In this document: positions 40,122-49,438 of the stretch, one piece after another
Layout: each line of letters opens with the position of its first letter
Numbering within the stretch: the first letter of the stretch is position 1
NCBI RefSeq assembly: GCF_022129445.1
Contig: NZ_JADQAQ010000024.1
Location: 1-64,000, forward strand
Reading direction: 5' to 3'
Length of the DNA stretch: 64,000 nt
DNA from: Photobacterium sp. Ph5
GTDB taxonomy: Bacteria > Pseudomonadota > Gammaproteobacteria > Enterobacterales > Vibrionaceae
Made by a program: the position numbers and the translations under genes
Notes under the pieces: model-generated
Seen by the model: the letters and a program-made list of their open reading frames with translations, nothing else
What the model was told of the DNA's origin: nothing
Databases searched by the model: none

Positions 40122-42179
40122 TTAAACACCAATTTCACCACCATCGTCACGGCGAATAACGACTGTTGATGAACGCGGTCGAACCTCTGTGCCGCTAGGT
40201 GCTGCTTCGGCGGCATTATCACTATATGGCCAATTGTCTGGATGTTGAATATTAACAAATAGAGATTTGTAGTCAGGACTAATGGTAAAACCTGTGACTT
40301 CACAGCCATTTGGTCCGACAAAGAAACGTTTTAACTCTGCTTGATTTGAGCTTGAAATAACCGTTTGTTTATCCTCTCCATCTAACAGTTGAGATGGTAC
40401 AACGGCAAGCATTTGATCATTGGTGTATTCTTCAACTTCATCTGCACCATTGTCGGTTTGAATCCACATAATTCCGCGTGTATCAAAAGCTAAGCCATCA
40501 GGACTAGCAAACTGATTTAGATCGGTTAAACCTGAGCGGTTTGTTTCTTCATCACCATTACTTGGTGAGCCGAAAACGAAAATATCCCAGTTAAACTCTG
40601 TTGGTTTTTCACCTTCATCCCAGCGAATGATATGACCAAATTTATTATTTAGGCGAGGGTTGGCAGGGTTAGTGCTGTCTTTACGTTTAGTGTTATTGGT
40701 TAGGGTGAGGTAAACAGAGCCCGTAAATGGATCAACCGCTGCCCACTCAGGACGATCCATCGGCGTAGCTCCAACTAAATCTGCTGCACCTGCAGTATTA
40801 ATGATAATTTCAGCCAAAGAATTAAAGTGTGAAGCCAGTGTATCACCTGAAGTTGTGATGCTATCAAGTGTTAATGGCAGCCAAGTTCCTGTACTGCCTT
40901 CATTAAATCGAGCAACATATAGTGTGCCTTCATCCATATACTTATCACCGGTTAATAAGCGGTTTGAAGGTGAAGCATCCGCAGGATCCCATAGTGCTGC
41001 TGACTCAAATTTGTACAGGTATTCAAAGCGTGAATCATGGCCTGAATAAAAGATTACAGGCTTGCCTTCTTCTAGCTTGCCAAAGGTACAGCCTTCGTGG
41101 CGGAAACGCCCTAACGCGGTACGTTTTTTAGCTCGAGAGTTTTTTGTATATGGATCAATTTCAACAATGTAGCCATGACCATTGGCTTCATTTCGGTAAT
41201 CGTCAAGCGATGAATTACCTTTTGGTGCTAGATTAAAACGGGAAAACTCATCAAGACGTTCGTCATCATGACCCGCTAATGTTTCCCACTTATAGCGACC
41301 TTGTAAATACTTACCAGTACCTGAAATACCAATACGATCTTGCTCTTCGGTACGTGTACCTGTGTTTGTAAAATAGCCCGGCCAGTTTTCTTCACAGGTG
41401 AGGTAAGTTCCCCACGGTGTATAACCGTTACCACAGTTGTTAAGTGTTCCACGTGCTTGACTACCGTCAGGTGAGAAGCGAGTGACAGTTAACTCTGAAT
41501 GTGCGAGAGGGCCTGATAAATCCATTACAGTCGCACCAGTGTAGCGACGATTAAGTGGATCGTTGTCGATTAACGTCCATTGGTTATTTTCAAGTTGGAT
41601 ACGAACAACAGAAATACCATGAGCGTTGATCTCTTTACGGATTTCATCTATGTCAGTACGTACTGTTTTGGCTCTTTCGGCATCTTTGTCCCAGTTTGGG
41701 TGCAGGGCTTGTTGATCGATGTATTCATGGTTGATACACAGTAATCCATCAGTAGATTCTTCGTTTAATGGAAAGAAATGCATGCCGTCATGGTGCATAC
41801 CTAATGCATTTAACTGATCTGTACTGTTATTTGTCCCATCATTTTTCCATGCATTAGCCGTAGCGTTTAATGGAGTCCCCCAAGGCACTAATACTTGCGC
41901 GCTGTAACCTGAAGGAATAGAAACGGCATCAGTTAATGAGCCTGGAATAGAGTCAAAATTTAAAACAGCTTGAGAACGATCAGCTACCTTAGCGGTTGTT
42001 GCTGTAGTGCTTGATGAGTTACAACCTGCAAGACCAAAGGCACCGAGTGCAGTCATTGCACTCATGCCTAAACCGCCTTTTAGGATGCTTCGGCGTTGTA
42101 AATTTGCCTGCAGTACATCATCAAATGCTTTGTTATTACTGTTGTTGTAGCGGGTAGGATCGAACGTTTCCTTACTCAT
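40122..42179 (-). CDS. phoX: PhoX-family alkaline phosphatase (DUF839), Tat lipoprotein
   Basis: The 685-residue protein has a twin-arginine signal (Arg29-Arg30 in QRRSILKGG) followed by a hydrophobic stretch and a lipobox LAGC with Cys53, so it should be exported folded by Tat and lipidated. The rest is a PhoX/DUF839 beta-propeller with GMHHDGMHFFPL, LLCINHEY, TPWGTYLTCEENW and RHEGCTFGKLEEGKPVIFYSGHD. PhoX enzymes are Ca2+/Fe3+-dependent monoesterases that release phosphate from organic esters. A PhoB-like box lies upstream. It is a single gene. The phosphatase activity of this member is inferred from the family. Confidence 0.88.
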   Translation of the reverse strand: MSKETFDPTRYNNSNNKAFDDVLQANLQRRSILKGGLGMSAMTALGAFGLAGCNSSSTTATTAKVADRSQAVLNFDSIPGSLTDAVSIPSGYSAQVLVPWGTPLNATANAWKNDGTNNSTDQLNALGMHHDGMHFFPLNEESTDGLLCINHEYIDQQALHPNWDKDAERAKTVRTDIDEIRKEINAHGISVVRIQLENNQWTLIDNDPLNRRYTGATVMDLSGPLAHSELTVTRFSPDGSQARGTLNNCGNGYTPWGTYLTCEENWPGYFTNTGTRTEEQDRIGISGTGKYLQGRYKWETLAGHDDERLDEFSRFNLAPKGNSSLDDYRNEANGHGYIVEIDPYTKNSRAKKRTALGRFRHEGCTFGKLEEGKPVIFYSGHDSRFEYLYKFESAALWDPADASPSNRLLTGDKYMDEGTLYVARFNEGSTGTWLPLTLDSITTSGDTLASHFNSLAEIIINTAGAADLVGATPMDRPEWAAVDPFTGSVYLTLTNNTKRKDSTNPANPRLNNKFGHIIRWDEGEKPTEFNWDIFVFGSPSNGDEETNRSGLTDLNQFASPDGLAFDTRGIMWIQTDNGADEVEEYTNDQMLAVVPSQLLDGEDKQTVISSSNQAELKRFFVGPNGCEVTGFTISPDYKSLFVNIQHPDNWPYSDNAAEAAPSGTEVRPRSSTVVIRRDDGGEIGV

Positions 42180-42247
42180 AGCTTTGCTTTCCTGTGTTCA
42201 GTCATTATTGATTTAATTAGTGAGCAGGAAAAGAGTAAGGATGGGTA

Positions 42248-42276
42248 GTGACAGAATTTGTCTATTATTATGACAT
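42248..42276 (-). promoter_or_regulatory. Candidate PhoB (Pho box) site upstream of phoX
   Basis: On the minus strand, ATGTCAT, ATAGACA and CTGTCAC follow one another with 4-nt AT spacers, i.e. 11-nt periodicity, as in tandem Pho-box units CTGTCAT-N4. The middle unit is degenerate. It is about 70 bp upstream of the phoX start, a suitable position for activation. Confidence 0.55.
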
Positions 42277-42321
42277 TTATATTTAATAATATTGTCAGCT
42301 ACCCAATGAATGAAGGTAAGG

Positions 42322-43107
42322 TTAACGCGCTGTTCGTTTTAGCTGGCTAAGCATAAACATCGCAGCGGCAGATACAACAACAGAAGGGCCTGCTGGTGTG
42401 TCGTAATGCCATGACATTGCAAGACCAAGAACCACTGCTATCGCGCCAATAATTGACGCAAATACGGCCATTGATTCTGGACTGTGTGAAAAACGTCGTG
42501 CGGTTGCGGCAGGAATGATAAGTAATGATGTAATGATCAATGCGCCAACAAATTTCATAGCAACAGCGATTACCATACCTACCATTAACATCAATAATAG
42601 GCGCATTAAGTCAACATTTACGCCTTCTACTTGAGCCATCTCTTCACTAATCGTCATAGAAAGTAGCGGTCGCCATAGATAAATTAATAATGCTAAAACG
42701 ACCGCACCACCACAATAAATCCACAAGATATCGGTGGTTGTGACAGCAAGTAAATCACCAAATAAGTATGACATTAGGTCAATACGGACATTATCTAAGA
42801 AGCTAACAGCAACCAGACCTAGCGATAAAGCACTATGGGCTAAAATGCCCAGTAAAGTATCTGTGGCCACATAACGCTGTTTTTGTAGTGTAACGAGTAC
42901 AACTGCAAGCACTAAACAACAGATAACCAATGCTAGATTTAAGTTGATATTAAAGAGAAAACCTAAAGCAATACCAAGTAGCGATGCATGAGATAATGTA
43001 TCGCCGAAATAAGCCATTTTTCGCCAAACAACAAATGAGCCTAATGGTCCAGCAAGGATTGCAATACCAATACCTGCTATCAGTGCGGGAAGAAGAAACT
43101 CAATCAT
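42322..43107 (-). CDS. znuB: Zinc ABC transporter permease
   Basis: The 261-residue inner-membrane protein has about eight hydrophobic helices and the ABC-3 permease signatures [30 protein letters not shown] and [22 protein letters not shown] (quoted by their first and last parts). With ZnuC and ZnuA it imports Zn2+ from the periplasm. Its start overlaps the znuC stop by 4 bp. Length matches E. coli ZnuB (261). Confidence 0.97.
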   Translation of the reverse strand: MIEFLLPALIAGIGIAILAGPLGSFVVWRKMAYFGDTLSHASLLGIALGFLFNINLNLALVICCLVLAVVLVTLQKQRYVATDTLLGILAHSALSLGLVAVSFLDNVRIDLMSYLFGDLLAVTTTDILWIYCGGAVVLALLIYLWRPLLSMTISEEMAQVEGVNVDLMRLLLMLMVGMVIAVAMKFVGALIITSLLIIPAATARRFSHSPESMAVFASIIGAIAVVLGLAMSWHYDTPAGPSVVVSAAAMFMLSQLKRTAR

Positions 43108-43868
43108 GCTTTCGATTCCTGATGGTTATTACAGCATTTATGAGTTTTACCTGAATCGTCATGCTGGTGATTATGTTTATGTTCATAGACAGCAAGTTGC
43201 TCTGTCGAGGTTTGACCGAATAATGCAATGTATTTAGGGTGACTTGTCACGGTCAGTGGGCTACCAGAACAACATATGTGATGTTGCAAACAAATCACAT
43301 TATCTGTTTTTGCCATTACAAGGTGTAAGTCGTGAGATACCATTAAGATGGCACAGTTAAGTAAATCACGTAATTGTTGGATCAAGCGATAAAGTTCTAA
43401 TTGACCATTGACATCGACCCCTTGTACAGGCTCATCAAGTACTAGTAAATCAGGTTTTTGTAATAAAGCACGCGCAAGTAATACTCGCTGCATTTCACCA
43501 CCAGATAGGCCATGCATATCACTGTTTAGTAGGCGGCGACCGTTGACCATTTCAAGTGCTTCAATACGTTGCTCTTGAGAGTAGCGTCCAGCAAGACGCA
43601 TAAAACGATCAACAGAGAGTGGAAGCGTATCATTTAAACGTAATTTCTGAGGTACGTAACCAATGCGGATCCCTTTTTTACGAACCACTTTTCCTTTTGT
43701 GGGTTTACTAAGTCCTGTAATGACTTTTACAAGAGTGGATTTACCTGCGCCATTAGGACCAATTAAAGTGGTAATTTCACCACGTTTAACTTGAAGCGAA
43801 ATGTTATCTAATACATCGCGCTCACCGAATGAAACGGTTACTGATTGTAGTTCGACTAGGGTTGTCAT
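43104..43868 (-). CDS. znuC: Zinc ABC transporter ATPase
   Basis: The 254-residue ATPase has Walker [11 protein letters not shown] at about 37-46, the signature [16 protein letters not shown], and Walker [13 protein letters not shown]. The C-terminal tail from about 228 is rich in His, Cys and Asp ([21 protein letters not shown]) and may bind zinc, as seen in some ZnuC proteins. It energises uptake through ZnuB. It is divergent from znuA across two Zur boxes. Confidence 0.97.
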   Translation of the reverse strand: MTTLVELQSVTVSFGERDVLDNISLQVKRGEITTLIGPNGAGKSTLVKVITGLSKPTKGKVVRKKGIRIGYVPQKLRLNDTLPLSVDRFMRLAGRYSQEQRIEALEMVNGRRLLNSDMHGLSGGEMQRVLLARALLQKPDLLVLDEPVQGVDVNGQLELYRLIQQLRDLLNCAILMVSHDLHLVMAKTDNVICLQHHICCSGSPLTVTSHPKYIALFGQTSTEQLAVYEHKHNHQHDDSGKTHKCCNNHQESKA

Positions 43869-43906
43869 AAATGAAGCTTACTTAAATAGGCTTTGCAATA
43901 AATTAA

Positions 43907-43923
43907 ATGTTATAATATAACAT
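43907..43923. promoter_or_regulatory. Zur box 1
   Basis: ATGTTATAATATAACAT is a perfect palindrome about a central A and matches the gammaproteobacterial Zur consensus GTTATAnTATAAC. It lies about 40 bp upstream of the znuC start. Confidence 0.9.
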
Positions 43924-43932
43924 CGCTTGATT

Positions 43933-43947
43933 TGTTATATTATAACA
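43933..43947. promoter_or_regulatory. Zur box 2
   Basis: TGTTATATTATAACA is a second perfect palindrome with the same Zur core, centred 25 bp from box 1. It is about 85 bp upstream of znuA. Each divergent promoter may have its own box, or two Zur dimers may bind together. Confidence 0.88.
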
Positions 43948-44033
43948 TTATCTCATTTGTTAGGGAATATGCGATTAGACTGTAAAAATAGGCTAGTTGC
44001 GTAATAATGTAATTACAATTATTAGGACAAAAC

Positions 44034-44990
44034 ATGCAGCGTATATCATCATTTGCTTGTGTAGCCGCGTTAGTATTATCAAGCTCTGCGATGGCAAAAG
44101 AATTTAATGTAGTGACTACAATAAAACCGTTAAACCTTATTGTGAGTGAATTAACGCAAGGTGCAGCAACCTCTACCGCTATTCTTCCACCTGGGGTTTC
44201 TCCTCATGACTATGCTTTACGTCCTTCTGATGTAAAAAAATTAAATAATGCAGATCTTGTTATTTGGGTTGGACCTCAATTAGAAACTTTTTTAACCAAA
44301 TTAATGGCAACCAATCCAAATAGTTTTGCATTAACGCAACAAGCTGGGATTAACTTCCTAAATTATGGCGGTGAGAAAGCAACGCAACATGCTGAACATA
44401 GCGATCATGAAGGTCATGATGACCATGCTGATCACGATGGTCATGACGATCATGCTGGACATCATCATGATCATTCAGGCTTGAATCCACACTTTTGGAT
44501 GGGGCCAAAACAGACAATTGAAGCTGCAAATGTGATCACGAAGGCATTGATTAAACATGATCCATTGCATAAAACTGTTTATCTCGATAATCTTTCAACG
44601 TTTACTTCAGAAGTGAATCAGGCTGTCACCGATTTGAATGCTGAGTTAAAACCCGTTTCAAATAAAGGTTATTATGTTTTTCATGATGGTTATGGCTATT
44701 TTGAACATCAATTTGACCTAAATAATCTTGGGCATTTTACGGTTGAACCTGATCGTCGACCTGGCGCAAAAACCTTGATAACAATTCGAAAAGCACTACA
44801 AGATAATAAAGCTTATTGTGTGTTTAGTGAGCCACAGTTTTCACCTGCAGTTGTTGATAGCGTAACAAGCGGTACTGATGTAAACATAGGAACTCTTGAC
44901 CCAATGGCGACCAATGTCAAAGAGGGCAAGGGAGGATACGTTCGATTTATCAAGGAACTCGGACAGAGCTTTGCCAAGTGTTTAAAATAG
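44034..44990 (+). CDS. znuA: Periplasmic zinc-binding protein of the Znu system
   Basis: The 318-residue protein has a Sec signal peptide (1-21, ...SSSAMA) and the cluster A-I metal-receptor fold. The ligand His58 lies in PPGVSPHDYALRP, another in LNPHFWMGP (His153), and a third in YYVFHDGYGYF. Between the first two is a charged loop at about 119-148 with some twelve His, spaced mostly every third residue, which is characteristic of ZnuA and thought to capture Zn2+ or regulate its loading. It delivers Zn2+ to ZnuBC. mepM follows by 3 bp. Confidence 0.97.
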   Translation: MQRISSFACVAALVLSSSAMAKEFNVVTTIKPLNLIVSELTQGAATSTAILPPGVSPHDYALRPSDVKKLNNADLVIWVGPQLETFLTKLMATNPNSFALTQQAGINFLNYGGEKATQHAEHSDHEGHDDHADHDGHDDHAGHHHDHSGLNPHFWMGPKQTIEAANVITKALIKHDPLHKTVYLDNLSTFTSEVNQAVTDLNAELKPVSNKGYYVFHDGYGYFEHQFDLNNLGHFTVEPDRRPGAKTLITIRKALQDNKAYCVFSEPQFSPAVVDSVTSGTDVNIGTLDPMATNVKEGKGGYVRFIKELGQSFAKCLK

Positions 44991-44993
44991 AAA

Positions 44994-46355
44994 ATGAAAT
45001 TATATAAAGCGGCAGCAACTTCTATTAAAGAGCTGCCGCGTCAGCACAAAATTGCGTTAGTTTCCACCACTGTACTTATGATGGCTGCCATAATGTGGCA
45101 GCCATCAAAGCAACAAGTAACTTTCCCATCATCAAGCGTCAATAAACGCGTTGATATAGCATTACCATCTAAACTAGATTTATTATCTGAACAAGATAGT
45201 GAGCCACTAGGTGTTTCTCTTGATCAAAATGATCCTGAATTTCAAGCGCCAAAAGATGAAATAGAGCAACAACTTGTTGAAGCTAAAGCGGAAGTTGAGC
45301 ATAAACACCGTGTCGCATCAGGTGAAACACTGGGGATTATTTTCTCACAGTACGGCTTACCTATTTCTGATATGTACCGTTTAATTGATGCAAACAAGTC
45401 AGTGCAGCACTTACGTGTTGGACAAACCCTTGAGTGGGAAGTCAATGATGATGGCAAATTAACAGAACTTAAAATAATCCGTAGTAAAAAAGAAACCGAT
45501 GCTTTTACACTATCGAAAAAAGGTTATGTTTATAAAGAGATAGTTCAAAAAGGAGAGATAAAACCCGTTACGATTATCGGACGTGTTAATGGCAGTTTTT
45601 ATAACTCAGCTCGAGCCGCTGGCCTAACACCGACTCAGATCCAAACATTAGTTAAAGCCTTACAATGGAAGTTTAACCTTGGCCGTGAAGCGCATAAAGG
45701 GGATCGTTTTGCTGTAGGCATTGATCGAGAATTTATTGATGGTAAAGCAGTGAGTAAAGGTGACGTTAACGCTTTTTACTACAAATCAGCGAATGGTAAG
45801 AACTCAACCTTTATTATTAGAGGCGATGATGATCAGTTCTATGATAGTAGTGCGCACAGTTTAAATCGCTCATTTAGACGTATACCGACACCAAAACGTT
45901 ACCGTATTAGTTCGTCATTTAACCCGAATAGACTGCATCCGATAACAGGGCGTCGCTCACCACATAATGGTACTGACTTTGCCGTGCCTATTGGTACATC
46001 AGTCTTGGCTGCAGGTGATGGCATAGTTGTAAAATCACGTTATCATCCATTAGCAGGTAACTATATTGTCGTTAAGCATGGTCGAGAATACATGACACGT
46101 TATTTACATCTAAGTAAACGTGAAGTGAAAGTGGGTGATAAAGTTAAAATGGGACAACGTATTGCTAAAAGTGGCAATACAGGACGTTCAACAGGCCCAC
46201 ACTTACATTTTGAATTGATAAAAAATGGCCGTCCTGTGAATGCAATGAAAGTACCATTACCACAAGCTGATCCATTATATGGTAAAGAACGTAAAAACTT
46301 TATGAAACAAGTTAGCTTTTATAAGAATAAGTTTAAAGATGTAATATCGAGCTAA
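44994..46355 (+). CDS. mepM: Murein DD-endopeptidase, M23 family (MepM-type)
   Basis: The 453-residue protein has a cytoplasmic N-terminus, one membrane anchor at about 24-36 (IALVSTTVLMMAAIMW), an OapA/LysM-like domain at about 100-165 (RVASGETLGIIFSQYGLP), and a C-terminal LytM/M23 domain. The zinc ligands are His/Asp in SPHNGTDFAVP and His in GPHLHFELIKNG, so it should be an active Zn2+ enzyme. E. coli MepM cleaves D-Ala-mDAP crosslinks to allow cell-wall growth, and its gene also neighbours znuA, divergently transcribed from znuC. The 3-bp gap here implies a znuA-mepM operon under Zur. Confidence 0.94.
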   Translation: MKLYKAAATSIKELPRQHKIALVSTTVLMMAAIMWQPSKQQVTFPSSSVNKRVDIALPSKLDLLSEQDSEPLGVSLDQNDPEFQAPKDEIEQQLVEAKAEVEHKHRVASGETLGIIFSQYGLPISDMYRLIDANKSVQHLRVGQTLEWEVNDDGKLTELKIIRSKKETDAFTLSKKGYVYKEIVQKGEIKPVTIIGRVNGSFYNSARAAGLTPTQIQTLVKALQWKFNLGREAHKGDRFAVGIDREFIDGKAVSKGDVNAFYYKSANGKNSTFIIRGDDDQFYDSSAHSLNRSFRRIPTPKRYRISSSFNPNRLHPITGRRSPHNGTDFAVPIGTSVLAAGDGIVVKSRYHPLAGNYIVVKHGREYMTRYLHLSKREVKVGDKVKMGQRIAKSGNTGRSTGPHLHFELIKNGRPVNAMKVPLPQADPLYGKERKNFMKQVSFYKNKFKDVISS

Positions 46356-46368
46356 GCTGTTTAATCAT

Positions 46369-46397
46369 AAAAAAAGCGCACATATTGTGCGCTTTTT
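46369..46397 (+). terminator. Terminator of znuA-mepM
   Basis: AAAAAGCGCACA/TGTGCGCTTTTTT stem-loop directly after mepM. Confidence 0.92.
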
Positions 46398-46533
46398 TAT
46401 TGCTTTGATTATTGAATTTAATTAATTAAAAAACCCATATATTCCTGTGTGGAATTAAGTTGTTGTATTGCCAGTGTTTTCGGTATTTTTTTGTCGTATT
46501 TAAAATATAAAATGGCAAAAAAGAAATATTTTT

Positions 46534-46547
46534 TTGATTTATAACAA
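46534..46547. promoter_or_regulatory. Candidate FNR site upstream of feoA
   Basis: TTGATTTATAACAA differs from the FNR consensus TTGAT-N4-ATCAA at one base. Anaerobic activation by FNR is known for E. coli feo. Confidence 0.5.
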
Positions 46548-46586
46548 GACATGAAATATATCAATATGTAAAATTCGAATCAGAAA

Positions 46587-46601
46587 TGCTAATAATTCTT
46601 A
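46587..46601. promoter_or_regulatory. Candidate Fur box upstream of feoA
   Basis: TGCTAATAATTCTTA matches the 7-1-7 Fur consensus TGATAATnATTATCA with three mismatches, just upstream of the feoA ribosome binding site. Confidence 0.6.
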
Positions 46602-46619
46602 TTAAGGTAACGATTTACT

Positions 46620-46847
46620 ATGAAGCTGTCAGAGATGTCATGCGGAAACTGTGGGACCGTCATTAATATGTCTGCGTTACCCTCAGCGACGCGCAAAAAA
46701 TTAATGGTTATGGGGTTACTACCTCGAACAGAGATTACCGTTGTTCGTGTGGCACCTTTGGGTGATCCGCTTCAAGTACGTGTGCGTGGTGTTGATATCG
46801 CTTTACGTAAGCAAATTGCAGAAAATATCGAGGTTGAGGCGCTGTAA
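46620..46847 (+). CDS. feoA: FeoA, ferrous iron transport SH3-like protein
   Basis: The 75-residue cytoplasmic protein has the SH3-like FeoA fold (ATRKKLMVMGLLPRTEITVVRVAPLGDPLQVRVRG, seen by the MGLLP and APLGDP motifs) and is needed for FeoB transport activity. An N-terminal MSCGNCG adds two Cys. Length equals E. coli FeoA (75). Its stop codon overlaps the feoB start by one base. Confidence 0.96.
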   Translation: MKLSEMSCGNCGTVINMSALPSATRKKLMVMGLLPRTEITVVRVAPLGDPLQVRVRGVDIALRKQIAENIEVEAL

Positions 46848-49132
46848 TGCAATACAATATTCTGACTGTTGGTAATCCCAATAGTGGTAAAACGACTCTA
46901 TTTAATGGTTTAACAGGCGCTAAACAGCAAGTAGGTAACTGGGCTGGTGTAACGGTTGAGAAGAAAACAGGTCGATACCAACATAATGGCGATGATTTCT
47001 CCCTGACCGATCTTCCAGGTATCTACAACCTTGATAGTGCAAATGATGCTAACAGCCTTGATGAGGCTATTGCTTCACGTGCAATTTTAACCACGCCTGC
47101 GGATGTGATTATCAACGTTGTTGATGCATCGAGCTTAGAGCGTAGTTTATACATGACGCTACAGCTCCGTGAGCTAGGTCGTCCAATGGTAGTCGTGCTT
47201 AATAAAATGGACGTACTTAAACGTCAGCGTCAGGTGCTAGATATTAAGGCGCTTGAAAAAGCACTGGGTTGTCCTGTATTAGCATTATCTGCTAACAACA
47301 TGGAACGTATTGCAGAGTTCAAAACTAAGCTACACAAGATGTTAACGCAAGGTGTTGTGGTTAACGAGTTTGAGCTCGATTATGGTCAAGATTTTGAGCA
47401 AGCTGTGAGTCAATTAGCACCGTTGTTCAAACATAACGATAAGCTAAATGCTCGTGCACAAGGTATCCGTGTATTAGAAAATGATACTTTAGTGATCAAT
47501 ACGCTATCTGATGAAGATAAAGCGACAGCATGTGGTTTACGTGCGAATTTATTGAATACTGTTGATCCTGATATTCAAGTGGCTGATGTACGTTACACCT
47601 TCTTACATCAGTTATGTCAAAAAGTGCGTCGTCAAGAAGGTCGTTTAAGTAACAGCTTAACGGATAAAATTGACCGTGTATTACTGAACCGCTTTGTTGG
47701 TATCCCATTTTTCTTCTTAGTAATGTACGTGATGTTTATGTTTGCGATAAACATTGGTAGTGCATTTATTGATTTCTTTGATATTAGCTTTGGTGCGTTA
47801 TTAGTTGATGGTGGCCATCATCTATTAGACGATCACTTGCCTGTATGGTTAGTAACAATTATTGCCAACGGTATCGGTGGTGGTATCCAAACAGTTGCAA
47901 CCTTTATTCCTGTGATTGCATGTTTGTACTTATTCCTTGCGGTTCTTGAAAGCTCAGGTTACATGGCACGTGCTGCGTTTGTTCTTGATAAAGTGATGCA
48001 AAAAGTAGGTTTGCCGGGTAAAGCATTTGTTCCCCTAGTGCTTGGCTTTGGTTGTAACGTACCTGCGATCATGGCGACACGTACTCTAGAGCAAGAGCGT
48101 GAGCGTAAACTTGCTGCGGCAATGGCACCGTTTATGTCATGTGGCGCACGTTTACCGGTATATGCATTGTTTGCAGCAGCATTCTTCCCTGAAAATGGTC
48201 AGAATGTGGTATTTGCACTGTACCTATTAGGTATTGTGGCAGCAGTGATGACGGGTCTTATTTTACGTTCAACGCTTTACCCAGGCTCTAGTGATAGCTT
48301 TATCATGGAAATGCCAAACTACGAATTACCAACTATTCGTAACGTTGTGATCAAAACTTGGCAAAAGCTAAAGCGCTTTGTATTTGGTGCTGGTAAAACC
48401 ATCGTTGTCGTTGTGGCGGTATTAAGCTTCTTTAACTCATTAGGGACTGATGGTTCATTCGGTAACGAAGATACATCTAACTCTGTGCTATCTAAAGCAT
48501 CACAAGTGGTAACGCCTGTGCTTGAGCCTATTGGCGTGAAAGCGGATAACTGGCCTGCAACAGTTGGTATCATTACGGGTATTTTCGCAAAAGAAGCCGT
48601 TGTAGGTACGCTAAACAGCTTATACGCACCAGCAACAGATGATAGCAATGAAGAATACAACCTTGTTGCTAGCTTAAAAGAAGCGATTCAATCGGTTGGT
48701 GATAACCTAGCAGCATTAAGCTTTAGCGATCCACTGGGTATCGAAGTTGGTGATTTAGAAAACAAACAAGCCGTTGCTGAAGAGCAAGGTGTTAACGAAT
48801 CTGTATACGGTAACATTCAAGCGCACTTCGTAAGTGGTGCAGCAGCAATGGCATATTTGATTTTCATTCTGCTTTACACACCATGTGCGGCTGCAATGGG
48901 TGCTTATGTACGTGAATTTGGTCAGAAGTTTGCTCTGTTTATTGCAGGTTGGACTATGTTAATGGCTTACTCGTTTGCTACTTGGTTCTACCAAATTGCT
49001 CACTTTGTTGATCATCCTGCAACGAGTGCATTTTGGATTGGCTTCTTCGTCTTGATTAATGGCGGTATCTTCCTGTTGTTGAAACGAGAAGGGAAAAAGC
49101 AAACTAACCTTGAAGGCTTGTTAGTAGAATGA
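46847..49132 (+). CDS. feoB: FeoB, ferrous iron transporter with GTPase domain
   Basis: Main Fe2+ permease of the inner membrane, important under low oxygen. The 761-residue protein has an N-terminal G domain with P-loop GNPNSGKTT at 9-17, DLPGIYNL (G3) and LNKMD (G4), then a helical GDI-like domain to about 270. The membrane part has two Gate motifs, including FVPLVLGFGCNVPAIMATRT and MSCGARLPVY, with the conserved Cys residues. Length is close to E. coli FeoB (773). feoC overlaps by 4 bp. Confidence 0.97.
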   Translation: MQYNILTVGNPNSGKTTLFNGLTGAKQQVGNWAGVTVEKKTGRYQHNGDDFSLTDLPGIYNLDSANDANSLDEAIASRAILTTPADVIINVVDASSLERSLYMTLQLRELGRPMVVVLNKMDVLKRQRQVLDIKALEKALGCPVLALSANNMERIAEFKTKLHKMLTQGVVVNEFELDYGQDFEQAVSQLAPLFKHNDKLNARAQGIRVLENDTLVINTLSDEDKATACGLRANLLNTVDPDIQVADVRYTFLHQLCQKVRRQEGRLSNSLTDKIDRVLLNRFVGIPFFFLVMYVMFMFAINIGSAFIDFFDISFGALLVDGGHHLLDDHLPVWLVTIIANGIGGGIQTVATFIPVIACLYLFLAVLESSGYMARAAFVLDKVMQKVGLPGKAFVPLVLGFGCNVPAIMATRTLEQERERKLAAAMAPFMSCGARLPVYALFAAAFFPENGQNVVFALYLLGIVAAVMTGLILRSTLYPGSSDSFIMEMPNYELPTIRNVVIKTWQKLKRFVFGAGKTIVVVVAVLSFFNSLGTDGSFGNEDTSNSVLSKASQVVTPVLEPIGVKADNWPATVGIITGIFAKEAVVGTLNSLYAPATDDSNEEYNLVASLKEAIQSVGDNLAALSFSDPLGIEVGDLENKQAVAEEQGVNESVYGNIQAHFVSGAAAMAYLIFILLYTPCAAAMGAYVREFGQKFALFIAGWTMLMAYSFATWFYQIAHFVDHPATSAFWIGFFVLINGGIFLLLKREGKKQTNLEGLLVE

Positions 49133-49371
49133 TCTTACAGCAGCTAAAACAATACATTGAACAGCATGGACGAGTGAGTCGTAAACAGCTTTCGCAACAC
49201 TTCGGAATGTCGGAAGACGGGGTTGAAGCGATGCTTGAGGTTTGGATCCGTAAAGGTTCTGTTGGACGAGAGTTGGTTGGCTGCGATACTACAGATTGCT
49301 GCCAAACCGCCAAAGAGGTTTGGTATCGTTGTCTTGCTGATAACGAGCTTTCCATCACGGTGATGCGATAA
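49129..49371 (+). CDS. feoC: FeoC, small winged-helix regulator of Feo
   Basis: The 80-residue protein has an N-terminal winged helix (LKQYIEQHGRVSRKQLSQHF, with VEAMLEVWIRKGSV as second helix pair) and four Cys at 52, 57, 58 and 68. This pattern matches the oxygen-sensitive Fe-S cluster of enterobacterial FeoC. FeoC is thought to protect or tune FeoB. It overlaps feoB (ATGA) and closes the operon. Confidence 0.93.
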   Translation: MILQQLKQYIEQHGRVSRKQLSQHFGMSEDGVEAMLEVWIRKGSVGRELVGCDTTDCCQTAKEVWYRCLADNELSITVMR

Positions 49372-49387
49372 TCACACCATGAGATAA

Positions 49388-49416
49388 AACAAAGGCAGCT
49401 TACGAGCTGCCTTTTT
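49388..49416. terminator. Bidirectional terminator after feoC
   Basis: AAAGGCAGCT/AGCTGCCTTT stem with a TACG loop and T-run; serves feoC and the convergent HIT gene. Confidence 0.9.
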
Positions 49417-49438
49417 GTTTATCTATGTTTTTAAGTTA

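Noticed and set aside
44385-44480. Repetitive CATGAT/GATCAT-type DNA that looks like a tandem repeat
   Set aside because: It encodes the His/Asp-rich loop of ZnuA and is explained by that coding function.
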